NCBI GenBank assembly: GCA_963971405.1
Contig: OZ020491.1
Span: 2,920,910 to 2,984,909 of the forward strand
Length of the DNA stretch: 64,000 nt
Source: Psococerastis gibbosa
Taxonomy: Eukaryota; Arthropoda; Insecta; Psocodea; Psocidae
Direction of reading: 5' to 3'
The notes under the pieces were generated by a model. That model was not told where the DNA came from. It saw only the letters and a list, made by a program, of their open reading frames with translations, and searched no databases. The first letter of the stretch is position 1, and each line of letters opens with the position of its first letter. This document shows positions 44,474 through 55,321 of the stretch, piece after piece. A program made the translations under genes and the position numbers.

Positions 44474-44563
44474 GGCGCCCATTCCACATACGTCAATCGT
44501 CAATGAAAAATTGAAATTTTTTTCAATTTTTCATTGACGATTGACGTATATGGAATGGGCGCC
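44474..44563. mobile_element. 90-bp palindromic Harbinger-like MITE (family H)
   Basis: GGCGCCCATTCCACATACG at the left is mirrored almost base for base at the right (CGTATATGGAATGGGCGCC). The arms meet at an A/T centre (gaaattttttttcaat). Exact TAA at 44471-44473 and 44564-44566. The smallest member of the family: essentially two termini back to back. Confidence 0.8.
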
Positions 44564-44609
44564 TAATGAGCCCACTATGGCGATTATTATTAATCATAAA
44601 CTGGGTTTA

Positions 44610-45169
44610 GGTGACTATTCCACTTGTCAATTTTTTTAATGTCATTGACAAAAAATCACCGATGTTGCATTTACATTTTTTCACCTCATTCCAATTGTCT
44701 TCAATAATTGACTATTTTCGTTTTCAATTTTTTCCAATTTGGTAAGTTTGCCCGCCGTCTTTCTTTTAATTTTATAATCTACAAGAAATTTTATGATTTA
44801 AATATGAAATAATTAGTTTGTTCTCAAGAAATTAATTACAATTATTTATCATATCCAGGCGACGCCATTGTTTAATTTTAGTTTGTTATTGTTTGCAAAG
44901 CGTGATTTTACTCTATGATTATTGATCAACTTTAACATGCGGAAATTAAAATGGACAATGACATAGAGTAAGGCGCATATTCCACCAACGTCAATAGTGA
45001 TAGTAAATGTAGTATTGACGTGGTAGCAGACATTAAAGACGGTCTAAAAATGCCTGTTAACACGTCAACACTACATTTACTATCACTTTTGACGTTGATG
45101 GAATAAGCGTCTAAAGAAAAAATTTCATCAATTATTGAAGAAAAATTGATAAGACGTGGAATAGCCGCC
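44610..45169. mobile_element. Harbinger-like MITE carrying a nested MITE
   Basis: Left end GGTGACTATTCCACTTGTC pairs with right end GACGTGGAATAGCCGCC. Flanks are TTA and ATA. The interior includes 'gacgccattgtttaatttta' and a 'gatcaactttaac' block also present in copies 1-3 of family H, so these are relatives. The 140-bp element at 44972-45111 sits within it. Confidence 0.65.
44972..45111. mobile_element. Nested 140-bp Harbinger-like MITE (family H)
   Basis: Ends GGCGCATATTCCACCAACG and CGTTGATGGAATAAGCGTC, TAA on both sides (44969-44971 and 45112-45114), arms of about 55 bp. Contains 'tgacgtggtagcagacatta' as in the other H elements. Confidence 0.75.
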
Positions 45170-45289
45170 ATAACCATATAAACAAGTAACTTTGTAATGG
45201 AAAGGTTATTTAAAATTGTTTTGTTTTCATTCTTAACTCCAAGAACAAGGTAATACTAATCGCCATGCAATACCTGTATATTATCATTT

Positions 45290-45392
45290 AGTAAGGGAAA
45301 GAAAGAGAATCCACCACCCCGCGAAGTGGAGTCGATGCTTTTATGAAGTCTCCCTACACCTGATCGGCTAGAGCCGAAAGGGGATTTTTTGC
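45290..45392 (+). repeat. Family L repeat, right-end fragment
   Basis: Contains 'aagtctccctacacctgatc' (45345) and 'ctagagccgaaaggggattt' (45368), matching the right end of 25180-26075. Confidence 0.55.
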
Positions 45393-46164
45393 TAGAATAA
45401 ATATATTTCAACGCAAATATGTGAGTGCCCTAATGAAACACGTCACTGTCAGACTGTTTGTGTGAGTTAGAGTCATCAAAACCTTTCGTAGTCAACAACA
45501 ATTTCCATAACAGCAGACTTAACAAAGTGTGGCTTATTGATTTTATTTTTTTAATATATACCTTGAAATAAATAAATAAACCGTGACACGTTCATGGACG
45601 GCCAAATTCTACTGCCAGTTTCCACATAAATAAAATGGCGTCACTCCCGTTTTACCTATTTATAGGAGAGATGGGACATTCACTTCCCGCCATTTTTATT
45701 TTTTTATTTCAGGGGCCACCGGCCACGTCTCCTTTGAGAAACGAAAATAAAATAGGACGTGTCGTAAGCTAAGAATGGCCGACAGTGGGCAAACGTTGGT
45801 GGCGGTATTAGTCAAATAATAGTGGAAGTCATGGGACCCGGTTTGACATTTTCTTATGCTCATGCAAAAATAACAACGGAAATAATGTGCAGAACGCACT
45901 TCATGTCGGTCACAACTGCGTGAATGTTGAATGCCAAAGTATCGGGTGGTCATCTTCCAAGCTTTATTTTGACTGGCTGTATTGGACTTGGCTTACTCTC
46001 AGTTACCACCGAAGAATCGTTGATTGCTTGAGCTTACAAGCCTGCCAGGACCAGTCACTCAAAAGACGTGGCAAGTGGCGTGGTGGTGCCTGAAATACTA
46101 AAAATATTTTGGCGGGCACGAATGTCTCATCTCTCCCAATAATAGTTTTATCTATAAGCTACAA
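45393..46164. other. RRN3 downstream region
   Basis: No coding exon recognised. On the minus strand an AATAAA lies at 45968-45963, about 200 bp past the RRN3 stop, and is a plausible poly-A signal. Confidence 0.35.
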
Positions 46165-49100
46165 CTAGAGTGACATTTTAAACCCGGGACTAGTACTATA
46201 CAGCATAGCTTCGGGCGGCCTTTTAATCGGAATAGCAGGAGACCGATTGGCCAGAAAGTCGTCGTCTTCTTGAGTCGTACATTCCATAGCTGAATCGAAC
46301 GTTTCTTCTGCTTCGGGGGTCGGTTCCAACCTCTCCAACTCGTGGTATTCTTTGTATAATGGGGTTATGTACCTTCTAGACCTAAAAAACGAACATTCCC
46401 ATTTTAACACATAAAACTGAATTCACATATTTGGAGCAAATGCTTGAGGAGGAGAAGAAGGTTTTGGTTTTTAAATTCTACTTAGTAATGTCTTGAAGGA
46501 CTTTTTATTGACCCAGGCCTACTTTTAGAAGCCCATAGGTCCTCCGCTAGGTTGGCTTAGTAAAAGAACAGAAAAGTCCCTACAGTTAAAGAAATTTATT
46601 TGTAAGCAATAACTGACACTGAAGATGTCAAATCACACGAATTCCGAAACTGGCCGATTGGGGTTTCTGACGATCACATAATATACATCGACTGTAGAGG
46701 AACATTTCTTTTACTTTATGACACCTCATTTACGGCTCTAAGATCGAGATACTTCATGTGAAATTGTTTTTTATTAAAGAAATAAATACGTACCTTGTCA
46801 GTAAGTAAGGATCGAAGGGGAAAAATGCCTCAATCGTGGCCCTATTCACGTACGACCGTTCATTTCGCTCCATTACTGAGTAACAATAGACAAGCTGGTA
46901 TACTTTTGCAACCTCCGCAAACTTCTTTAAAACTGCTAAATCACATGCGACCAACGGGTTAAGCGAGCAATGTACAATCTTGGCTAAATTTAGACTTTGC
47001 ATGAATACTAATTCTGAAAAAAAAAAAATTATTTAACATTATATTATTTTCTATTGGATCTCTCACTTTGTTTTCTGTTTTTTTCCAACGCCCGCTTTCA
47101 GCATTTCTGTTTTAAGCAAAGCAACCCAGTCTGCCTGATGGGGGGGGGGGGGTCTGTTTGAGGCACCCTAAGGGTAGACTCCGTCACCTCACGGAGAAGG
47201 CGAGTTGACTGACAGGGTGGACCTCCTGATTATAGTAGATTCCTAACCACTTTGGGAACATAGAAAAGTCACACGATTAATTCAGAGGTGACCAGGGCTT
47301 GACACGCACTTAGACTGACTGGTAGTTTCAGCATCTTCCCCTGTCAACGTTGTGCACACTAGCAAGTCTGCTACAGCTATACAATTTCAACATAGATAAA
47401 TGTCGTATAATGACAATGCATATTGATTGGTTAGGTGTATGATCTGATGTTTTTGTTTTGAAAAAAAAAAAAAATGACAAAGCATACTGATTGGTTAGGT
47501 GTATGATCTGATTGGTTTGATTGATTGAATTACGGTACATTTGAGCAGTTGTTAACAACCGGTCCCGGTGGCAGAACGGAGAGGCTGTCATTGTGAAACT
47601 AACACGGTCAAATCATTACTCTTCTTTTTCTTTTAGTGTTCATAATAGGCTACTAAATAGTATAATGTAGTCTTAAATCATTTTTAAGAAGTAGCTGACT
47701 TCAAAAAGAGGAGATGTAGATCGCGTTGACAAACAGAAACCACTGAACAACGGTCAACATGACCTGGGTAGCCATCTTGCTGTATTGACCGACATTTCGG
47801 GTGAGGTTCATGTTTATCTTAGATTAAAATTATTGGATGTATCGCGACGGCATCTTTAGTCAGAAATAGTTATAGTTCACTTACTTTTATTGGAGTCAAA
47901 CAGGTCTTCGCTTCTGAAGGCAATTAAATAGAACATAGATTGACAAACGCTATAGAAGACAGGATGGACATCTATAGGTCTGCCCCTATAGACTTTATCG
48001 TCCTTCTCACTTATGTATTTGTGAATCCAGCACGACATCTTGTGCAGATACGATTTCAGAAACCTAAAACATAAGATAACATAATGAAAATAGAGATTAC
48101 ATTAATTATACAAAATCTGTGCATGACTCTGACCTGAACTTGGTGAAGTGATGCTTACACCTCTATGATGGGAATAGCACCCGCTCCCGAAACGTAACCC
48201 CTTTCCCCTGACAATGGGCTCCGCCTTAATTTTTCGGTGAGGCTCCTGCCTTTAATGACTATTGATACAGCAGGCCATGTAACTCCAACTTATACTTGGT
48301 CGAATAGATAACAGCAGTTCCGCGAGACAATGACTGGAAGCAGAAATAGAGGGAACACGAAGAAAGGGAAGAACAAGGAACAGAAACAGGATGACTGGGG
48401 CAGGCAGCAGGCGCCTGTGGAAGACTAGAAAATCCATTAGTAGAGGAACAGAAAGGGGTGGAGGAGACGTATGTATGCATGTATGTATCCAACGATAATA
48501 GAGTAGATATTGTGCCTAACTAGAGGCTAAGTGTGGCCGAAATAAAAGTAGGCGGAAATGACAACGGAATAAGCAAAGATTGAAAAAGAGAATATTATTG
48601 GAAAATGAAAAACAGGCAGGGCTGACAACAGAAACGCAGGCGCAGAGTACCTGGCCATCCCACCGACGTAATTGTCACTGTGTTTGGCTTAGGGCGAGAA
48701 CATCCCACAAAATATCGGTCACAACTGTCGAATCGTTGATTGACTGAGCCGCGGATGTGTTGTGCTGACAATCGTCCTCAATTGCATTTAATAATGATTC
48801 ACTCTGGACAGCTAGGTCTAAAGGTACTTCACATGTGAAACAGTGTACCTATAGCCTGCTGTCATCAATTGTGCGTCATTATTAGCCAATCAGAGCGCTA
48901 GTTATATGTTTTTTAGACTATTGATGGCTCCCTGAAGTGATAAAAGACTTGTAACGGCGACTTAGAGGGCAATGCCCAGATTACTTCAGACTATTGAGAA
49001 GAAGAGAGAAAGCGGCTGCAGGATGTGAATGGGGCAAGTATATATTTATAGTGTATCAGATTGTGCATTAATCATAAATATGTTCATTTATTTGGTCAAC

Positions 49101-52100
49101 CTCCTACTGGGTCAAATAAACCACAAGGCGGCTATTCCACTTGTCAATATTCCGTCATTTGTTCATCAATAATTATTGATGAGATTTTTGTTTTTATATA
49201 GAGTAAAAAAAATCTCATCAATTATTGAAGCACAAATGACGGATAATTGACAAGTGGAATAGCCGTCTTACAGGTGCCCACCTTGCCCGTCTGCACGTAC
49301 CACACCCCGGAAAGTGAGCTGATTACTACTGATGTTTACAATTATGAAGAATGTCTTTATTTACGTTACAAACTCACCCATTGGGCAGGAAATTCGCGCG
49401 AGCAAGGAAGCTGACAAGATAGGAGACGGCCGTTTTCCGGATGAGGGCGGGTTCCGAGACAGTCTCCACCTTGTGCCACAGAGCCTTGAGGAACGAGTTG
49501 GCAATGGGCTGGTATTTACTGCAGAAATAGAACAGCAAAAACTGCACGTGGTAACACTGGTGAGTCGTCAAAATGCAATCATCCAACGCCTGCAACATAG
49601 AATCAGTTAAGATGAAGGTTTGATAGATAACTAGGTAGAAGATATTAGTGCCATCAACAGTCTAACACTAGAGTCCTACATAGGGGAATCCAGCAAAACC
49701 TTTTTGAATCCTGGGGCTACCTGCTTCATCTTTCCGATGGCTCGTAATAGGAGACGTGGCGGGTGGCCCCACAAATTAAAAGATCTGTTTCTTGCTGGAA
49801 GCAAATGCCCCATTTCTCTTACTTAGAACTCTATCCAAGACATCGCTTACAGTTCTAGGAGCAAATCGGAGTACCCTACGGCACTGCACGTTTTTTGTAT
49901 AAAGTCGATTTTCACAGGGAATATCGACCGTAGAATCGAAAAAAAAAATCACGCCAATTTATTTTTGTTCAAATCCAATTTAATAATTGTAATCAATCTG
50001 TGTTAGTAGTAGTAGTGTTAATAACGACATAGGCCTTATATTTGGGCCCATATAGCGACTCCGACTAGACTGCCCTATGCCAGGCCATAGGACAGTGGAT
50101 TTCCTGATTATAGTGGATTCCGAACCACTTGGGAAACAGAGTGAAGTCACACGATTAGTTCGGAGGTGACCAGGACAAGTCCTACCATGTTTCCCTACCG
50201 GCACTGTGCACACGACCAAGTTATCTGCAGCTTTGAACCTGCTCTGGTCCGCTGGATTCAACTTGGTATGGCGGCCGGGTAATCTGTGTTAGAAGGAGGT
50301 AAATATCGTATTATGTATCAAAATGGACGGGGTACAGGAAAGGAGCCTCCCCGAAGATCGCTTTTTATACACGCGGTATAAAAAACCGTGGATAAAAAAC
50401 CGATCGGGCGCACCCTGGGCAACGCTAAGTGGAAACATCTAGCGGCTAATCCTTTCACCACTGAAACCAAAGACAACCTTTGGGTGTGCACCGACCATGG
50501 CGTCTGGTTAGAAAGAATACTGGGAACCAGCAGGAATTCTCAATAGGGCTTTGCAATTAGAATGGACATCTAACATAGGTGTCAGAGCGGAGGACCCCGA
50601 GCACATCCTCCTTCACTGTGATGCAGAAGAAGAGCAGTGTGCTTGGGAAGCTGACAGTTACATGTAAAAGACCTATCACTTTTAAACCCCCTCAAGATCC
50701 TGGCTCTCCTGAGGGAGATAGGCCTCGAGGAAGTGATGTAGATACTTTGTTGTAGGGGGCACAATAGGCCCAATAGGCTGAAGTGCACATATTTAACAAA
50801 AAAAAGGTCAGTATGGAGATGCGCCGCTCCAATCACAAACAAGGCTTGCTTAATTTTAGCCCTCCAACAAATGTATATTGCAGTATTACATGGTATATAT
50901 AACACTGACATTAAATTAACTGCGGTTGAAGAGGTAACCTCCTCTTTATAACTGAAAATTAGAGGATATATAAAAACTGGGCTTGGCGGGATTCGAACCC
51001 ACGATCTACCCACTGGACCACAAGCGCGGCAAGAACAGTTGATATACATAGCAATACGAATCGTGTCAATACGAGCATATAAGTAGAGGATATACAGTAT
51101 ATCAACTGTTCGTTAGTACAACTAGTCGGGGCTTGTTGCGGCCCAGCAGTTGAGACGACGCCGGCGTAGATCGTGGGTTCGAATCCCGCCAAGCCCAGTT
51201 TTCCAGCCTGTCTTTTCCTACTGTAACCATACCATTGGTCTTGGCTTCATGGACACGGCAAAATCAAACCACATGAGAATTTTTCTCTGAATTATCCAAA
51301 TTATAGCTAAATTCAGAAGCCCGTATTCTCTAACATGATGCTTTACAAGGACTATGAAATCTTGTCCCACTGCAGCAATGGAGATAGTGCTGGACCTCCC
51401 ATCCCTCCATGTTGCAGTGGAAACTTCAGCCAAAATGGCATTATTAGGAGTGGAAGGGCAATTAAGAGAGACTCAGCCTCTCTGACTACGTCTGACCACT
51501 GCCTGGATATGCCAAGCGATAGAATCCATCCAACATACTGTTTTAGGAGGGAATTCGAAACTATATTAGGGACAAAGAAAGAATACTGCGAATCAGCAGG
51601 AATTCTCAATAGTCACACAATCAAGTGGTTTACTGATGGCTCTAGGCTAGGGCGTACAAAACCAAGAACAGGCCTTGGCGTCTTTGGTCCTGGGTTTAAA
51701 TATCTGGCGTCTCTTGGGAAGACAACTACAGTCTTGCAGATTCTGCAGTGAAGGAGCGGAGGACCCCGAGCACATCCTCCTTCACTGCGATGCAATCGCA
51801 CGAAGAAGAGCAGCATGCTCGGGAGGCTTGCAGTTACATGTAAAAGATCTACCACTTCTAAATAGGCTTAAGTGCACACAGGTAACACCTGTACCCCAAC
51901 TAATAAAAAATAAAAAAATAAATAAAAAAGCTTTTAAAAAAATAAAATAAAAAAATAAGTACTTTTATTGTTTCTATTACTAAGCCAACCTAGCTTTTCT
52001 ATATATCCTTTAATTTTCGGCTCCAACAACAGGGCAATCACCAAAAAGAACATAAAATTGAACAGCACCTCTCTCCATAAGATAAGTAAAGGAATGCGCC

Positions 52101-53897
52101 GGGTCAATCAGAGGACACAGTTCTCTCTCTCCCAAAGGCAAATTCTCAACTCGCCCTACCTCATAAGCTAAGCTTACCTGCATGAGATCATGATATAGCA
52201 CGGTGACATTCGCCACTGACAACTCGCCACCCCCCGGCCGACAGACTTCGTCAATGTATTGAAACATTCGCAGCATAGCACAGTCATAGGCGTCCAACGG
52301 TGAGCCTGCTTCCACTTGTTCCGTCATTTCCTCCCTACTCGTGTGAACATCCATAGTGGTCATGTGGTCGATGACCATTACGAGAATATTGCGGCGGTAC
52401 TCAGAAAGGTAGTTTACGACGTACAGTGCGTTGTACAGGTACGTCAGATGTTTGGCGGGGCAGCGGAGAAAATGCGGGAAATTTGAATCGAGTTTGTTTA
52501 CTATTATTTCGTCAGTCCTACAAAACAAAAAACAATACGTTAGTTAGATTCATCTTTATATGCCTCTTCCAGCGATGTTTGGCTATAGTCATAATCATCA
52601 TGGCGACTCCTACTCTGAAATTGTTGCTTTCCAACGTCTGCTTTCAGCATTTCTACTTAAATGAATTTATTAACATGAGACACCCTAAGTGCAGCCGAAG
52701 AAACACCCCCCCCCCCCCCTGAGAAATACCAGAAATAATAAGTGTAGTAAAAGTAAAGTAAAATATATTCCTCCAAAAAATTACATAATATTTAGAATAT
52801 GGATTTATTGATACACAATTTACAATGCAACAACAATACATATTATGTATGACTGCATGATAGGTCATCCACCATGTGCAATGAGAAACTCGTGACTGCA
52901 CGGATGGATGGCATATCAAGCAAGAGAGGGAAATGTATATCAATCTCACCGGCTTGAAAGAATAGCGGAGAGCCCTCCCACTATAAAAACTCTTGTCAAA
53001 GTGGAGGGCTAGAGCAAAGATTGCATAGCGTGCGATAAAAAATGTATATATATATATAAACAAATTGAAATATAAGAAATGCATTTATTTCGATCGCACA
53101 GGTATCTTTACGATACTAGGGTTAGTAATAAACGGTTAGTAAAGGTTAGTAATATAGAAGTACTTAGTAGAATGATGAATAAAGGAGAAAAGTACAGCAT
53201 ATATTATAAATATGTTAAAAAGAAAGTATTAGTTACAAAGATAAAATATATAGAGATACCGTGATGGGTGAGGGTTATAAAACTAGGCCGACATCATTGA
53301 GTAGAAACAATTGCATTGAGTAGAAATAAGTTAATACTATGTTTACGGGGAAAAATACACTAAGTGTCAAAATAATACTTACATGGGAACAGTCTTCTGT
53401 ATGGATTTAAGTATCATATGAACATTCTGAAATTGCGGTGAGCCAATCCAATTGGTCTGTTCATCGGTCCAGTCCACGCCGTCGGAAACAGCAAATAACT
53501 TAACTAATTCACCAATGACGAATTCAGCGAAATACGAATGCATCATAATTAAGTCTGTGATGAGCTCTTTGTAAAGTTGCACGACGCGCTCCGATCGCTG
53601 ATTCCATTCTAATATCATGAGAGCTTGCACAAAATGTCGTAACTTGTAATTCAATATTGGCAAACATTTCACCGAGTCTTCCAACAGTTGTGTTATTGTA
53701 ACGTCATCGAATGGACTGTCACGTATAACACAGACAAGCTCTGTATAGCTCGCCTCGTTTTCCCCGTTCTTGTAGTCACTCAGGATTTTTGGGATGTCTT
53801 TGGGGAGCTCGAAACGTACCCGAAATGGGTGGGATTTATTTTTAATTTTTAATATTGATATGATGGTCGAAGGGCTATTCTCAGTAGTTACCGACAT
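46165..53897 (-). CDS. RRN3: RRN3/TIF-IA, RNA polymerase I initiation factor (6 exons)
   Basis: Bridges RNA polymerase I and the promoter-bound selectivity factor to start rRNA transcription in the nucleolus. CDS join on the minus strand: 53897-53383, 52517-52178, 49589-49378, 48063-47885, 47013-46794, 46381-46165; 560 aa plus TAG. All introns are GT-AG and phases fit. Landmarks: an N-terminal helical repeat region, then YHVQFLLFYFCSKY and SYLVSFLARANF in exon 3, FFPFDPYLL at residues 479-487, and an acidic EDDDFL at 527-532 followed by a short Ser/Pro C-terminus, all in the order known for RRN3. The human protein is 651 aa; here the linker after exon 2 and the C-terminus are shorter. The first ATG has an in-frame stop upstream. 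A 'tttcag' acceptor-like site 7 bp before the ATG hints at a spliced 5' UTR. No breaks seen. Confidence 0.95.
46501..46580 (+). mobile_element. Family B SINE tail fragment in RRN3 intron 5
   Basis: Keeps only the 3' body 'cgctaggttggcttagtaaa' and 'agaacagaaaagtcc'. Close to the end of the copy at 27795-27975. Confidence 0.55.
47080..47370 (-). repeat. Unclassified repeat, family M, copy 3 in RRN3 intron 4
   Basis: Minus-oriented: 'ccaacgcccgctttcagca' (47088) to 'tgtgcacactagcaagtctg'. Contains a G run of about 11 at 47142-47152. It begins about 70 bp from exon 5. Confidence 0.6.
48120..48310 (+). mobile_element. SINE family Q, body fragment in RRN3 intron 3
   Basis: Shares 'tgatgggaatagcacccgct' (48157), 'ctgacaatgggctccgcct' (48208) and 'atgactattgatacagcagg' with the copy at 63228-63545. 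The tRNA-like head is absent here. Confidence 0.6.
49127..49267. mobile_element. Harbinger-like MITE, family H subtype, in RRN3 intron 3
   Basis: 141 bp, ends GGCGGCTATTCCACTTGTC and GACAAGTGGAATAGCCGTC, nearly perfect arms of about 60 bp meeting at an AT-rich centre. Followed by TTA; the left flank is CAA. Its termini match those of 44610-45169, defining a subtype. It ends about 110 bp from RRN3 exon 3. Confidence 0.75.
50055..50285 (-). repeat. Unclassified repeat, family M, copy 4 in RRN3 intron 2
   Basis: Contains 'ttcctgattatagtggattc' (50100) and ends 'ttcaacttggtatggcggcc' (50258-50277), which extends the known family edge. Confidence 0.55.
50510..50800 (+). pseudogene. RNase-H LINE 3' fragment, family G, copy 3 in RRN3 intron 2
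   Basis: Plus strand: a degenerate AEDPEHILLHCDAE-like Cys/His stretch (about 50586-50628), then the 3' region with 'tcaagatcctggctctcctg' and 'ggaagtgatgtagatacttt'. Upstream at about 50525 a short piece of the pre-RNase H region (aaccagcaggaattctcaat) remains. Confidence 0.65.
50870..51045 (-). mobile_element. tRNA-derived SINE, family D, copy with LINE-like tail
   Basis: Minus strand: box A-like 'ttgtggtccagtgggtaga', perfect box B 'ggttcgaatccc' (about 50989-51000), then 'aagcccagtttttatatatcc'. The 3' end reads 'atgtcagtgttatatatacc' and 'gtaatactgcaatat', the same as the RTE-like LINE tail at 21281-21325. Confidence 0.75.
51125..51205 (+). mobile_element. tRNA-derived SINE, family D, head copy
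   Basis: 'cggggcttgttgcggccca' then 'gcagttgagacgacgccggc' and box B 'gggttcgaatcccgcc' (51175-51190). Lies in the opposite orientation to the copy just upstream. Its 3' end stops at 'cagttttcc'. Confidence 0.65.
51220..51900 (+). pseudogene. RNase-H LINE 3' region, family G, longest copy in RRN3 intron 2
   Basis: Keeps the most upstream sequence of this family: a frame with LDLPSLHVAVETSAKMALL (about 51391-51450), then, after frame changes, IKWFTDGSRLGRTKPRTGLG (51620-51680), the start of an RNase H domain. The domain is cut short and joined near 51745 to a segment EDPEHILLHCDAIARRRAAC (about 51767-51825). The 3' end with 'gtgcacacaggtaacacctg' and an A-rich tail follows. RNase H plus the Cys/His terminal motif are typical of R1/Jockey/LOA-type LINEs. 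Confidence 0.75.
51965..51996 (-). mobile_element. Family B SINE tail fragment in RRN3 intron 2
   Basis: Only 'ttctattactaagccaacct' (51972-51991) of the family B 3' end is present. Confidence 0.45.
52620..52720 (-). repeat. Family M fragment and poly-C in RRN3 intron 1
   Basis: 'ttccaacgtctgctttcagc' and 'gacaccctaagtgcagcc' match family M; a C run of about 12 (52708-52719) follows. 52721-53382 is AT-rich intron with no other recognisable element. Confidence 0.5.
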
Positions 53898-53952
53898 TTT
53901 TACCTGAAATTGAAAATTTCAATTGAGATACATTACAATACAGTAAAGATAA

Positions 53953-54168
53953 CAGCTAAACTTTAGGAGAATCTAAGGTCATAATCATCATTAAAGAGTT
54001 TCCCGGGTAGGGTTTGTGAGTCTCTTCCCCTCTCTCCAGTGACTGTTCCTCACTCGTCAGTCCCACTCTTTGGAGATTGTCCTCAATCTGATTCCCGACA
54101 TCTGCGTGAATGTAATGCGACGATATTCCGAGAACCGAGAAACAAATTGTTGATCCCACGAATAATTG
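53953..54168 (-). other. Unrecognised exon-like open frame upstream of RRN3
   Basis: A minus-strand frame without stops, 53956 back to about 54168, ends in TAG. It reads as a hydrophobic stretch (IIQLFVGSTICFSVLGISS) then a polar tail rich in E and S (LTSEEQSLERGEE). Composition looks protein-like and it sits about 60 bp upstream of the RRN3 start, so it could be the last exon of a same-strand neighbour or part of a long RRN3 5' leader. No family recognised and no strong acceptor found. Confidence 0.2.
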
Positions 54169-54697
54169 TATTATTTCCGATTCAGTCGTGAATTCATATG
54201 TCTATGGTGCAGCACTAAAGTATTTCCCAACATACCTTTCTTATATCTCCACTGATGAGATACATATACATGAATGGTGTCACTAATTTGACGGCGTTGT
54301 AAAAACGATTGTTTAAAAAAAATGGAGGGCGAATGAGTACACAATATCCCGTAGCTCATATCATATCAGAGTGGGGCTGCCACCCCTTATTTTCTTTATA
54401 TAGCTGCATTACTGCCTCCTTCTTACAGATAGGCGTTCAAAGTGCAAGACCATTGCTATTTTTTTTAATTACGACATAGCTTAACACTTCCGCCGTCAGC
54501 TTTCTTGAAGCCGAATACAACACATAATAAGCGTCCATTGCTAGATATACATCTCTATATTATTATAATATAATGACCGTTGTCATCCTCGGCCCATTGT
54601 TCACGTGAAACCATTGAAATTATCAATTTCTCTTGTCTATTATGCTAAGTGCCAACCATCTAATTTAAAAGACCCCACATTACTAATTGAAACCTAG

Positions 54698-54862
54698 CAG
54701 CGGGCTGATGGCGAATATAATACTGGGGTTTAAATAATACCCTGGTATTAAAAATGTAAAGAATTTTATAATGGAGTGATATTCAAAATTTGTTACATTT
54801 TTAATACCAGGGTATTATTTAATTGTTTAAACCCCGGTATTATAATCGCCATGATCAGCGGA
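54698..54862. mobile_element. Family K MITE, copy 3
   Basis: Left 'ctgatggcgaatataatact' and right 'ggtattataatcgccatgat' are inverted, followed inwards by 'taccctggtattaaaaatgt' against its complement. About 165 bp, nearly all self-complementary. Confidence 0.7.
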
Positions 54863-54936
54863 TCAACATACTGGGCGATCAAATATGGTAATTGCAATAT
54901 TTTGCAATGAACACGTTTAATTACTTTTTTTTATAG

Positions 54937-54992
54937 ATGAACAACTGTCCCGAATGAAACGACCCTCCTTCACTCTACATTCCGATGCGATG
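54937..54992 (+). other. Orphan exon-like segment
   Basis: A 56-bp segment between a good acceptor (poly-T then ATAG, ending 54936) and a strong donor (GTAAGAAGG, from 54993). In the one open frame it reads EQLSRMKRPSFTLHSDAM. No partner exons recognised, so it may be chance or an exon of an unseen plus-strand gene divergent from RRN3. Confidence 0.2.
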
Positions 54993-55321
54993 GTAAGAAG
55001 GAGATTAAAGTAAAAATTATAATAATAACTTATTGAAGAAAACCTTGGCGCACACGTGTATAACCCACGTTACTTATTATAAATCTTACCTCGTATTTAA
55101 CCACAGGCTTTATTTAATAATACAGTAAACTTATTAAGATAATTCACAGTAACCAATCAGCCAATTCATTACACCTGTCCCAAATTTCAAACAATTTAGT
55201 TTAAAAACTACCCGTCGCCTTTTGATTATTTGATTTTGGCTGGTGGACTTTGAGTCTTTGACTTTGTTTTCAAAATGGAATATCAATTTCACCACAGAGC
55301 CCAGAGGTTCAAAATATCACT

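Noticed and set aside
46601..46660. Second hammerhead-like site (actgaagatgtca ... ccgaaactgg) in RRN3 intron 5
   Set aside because: No plausible helix II and not part of a recognisable family P copy; mentioned only as a related string.
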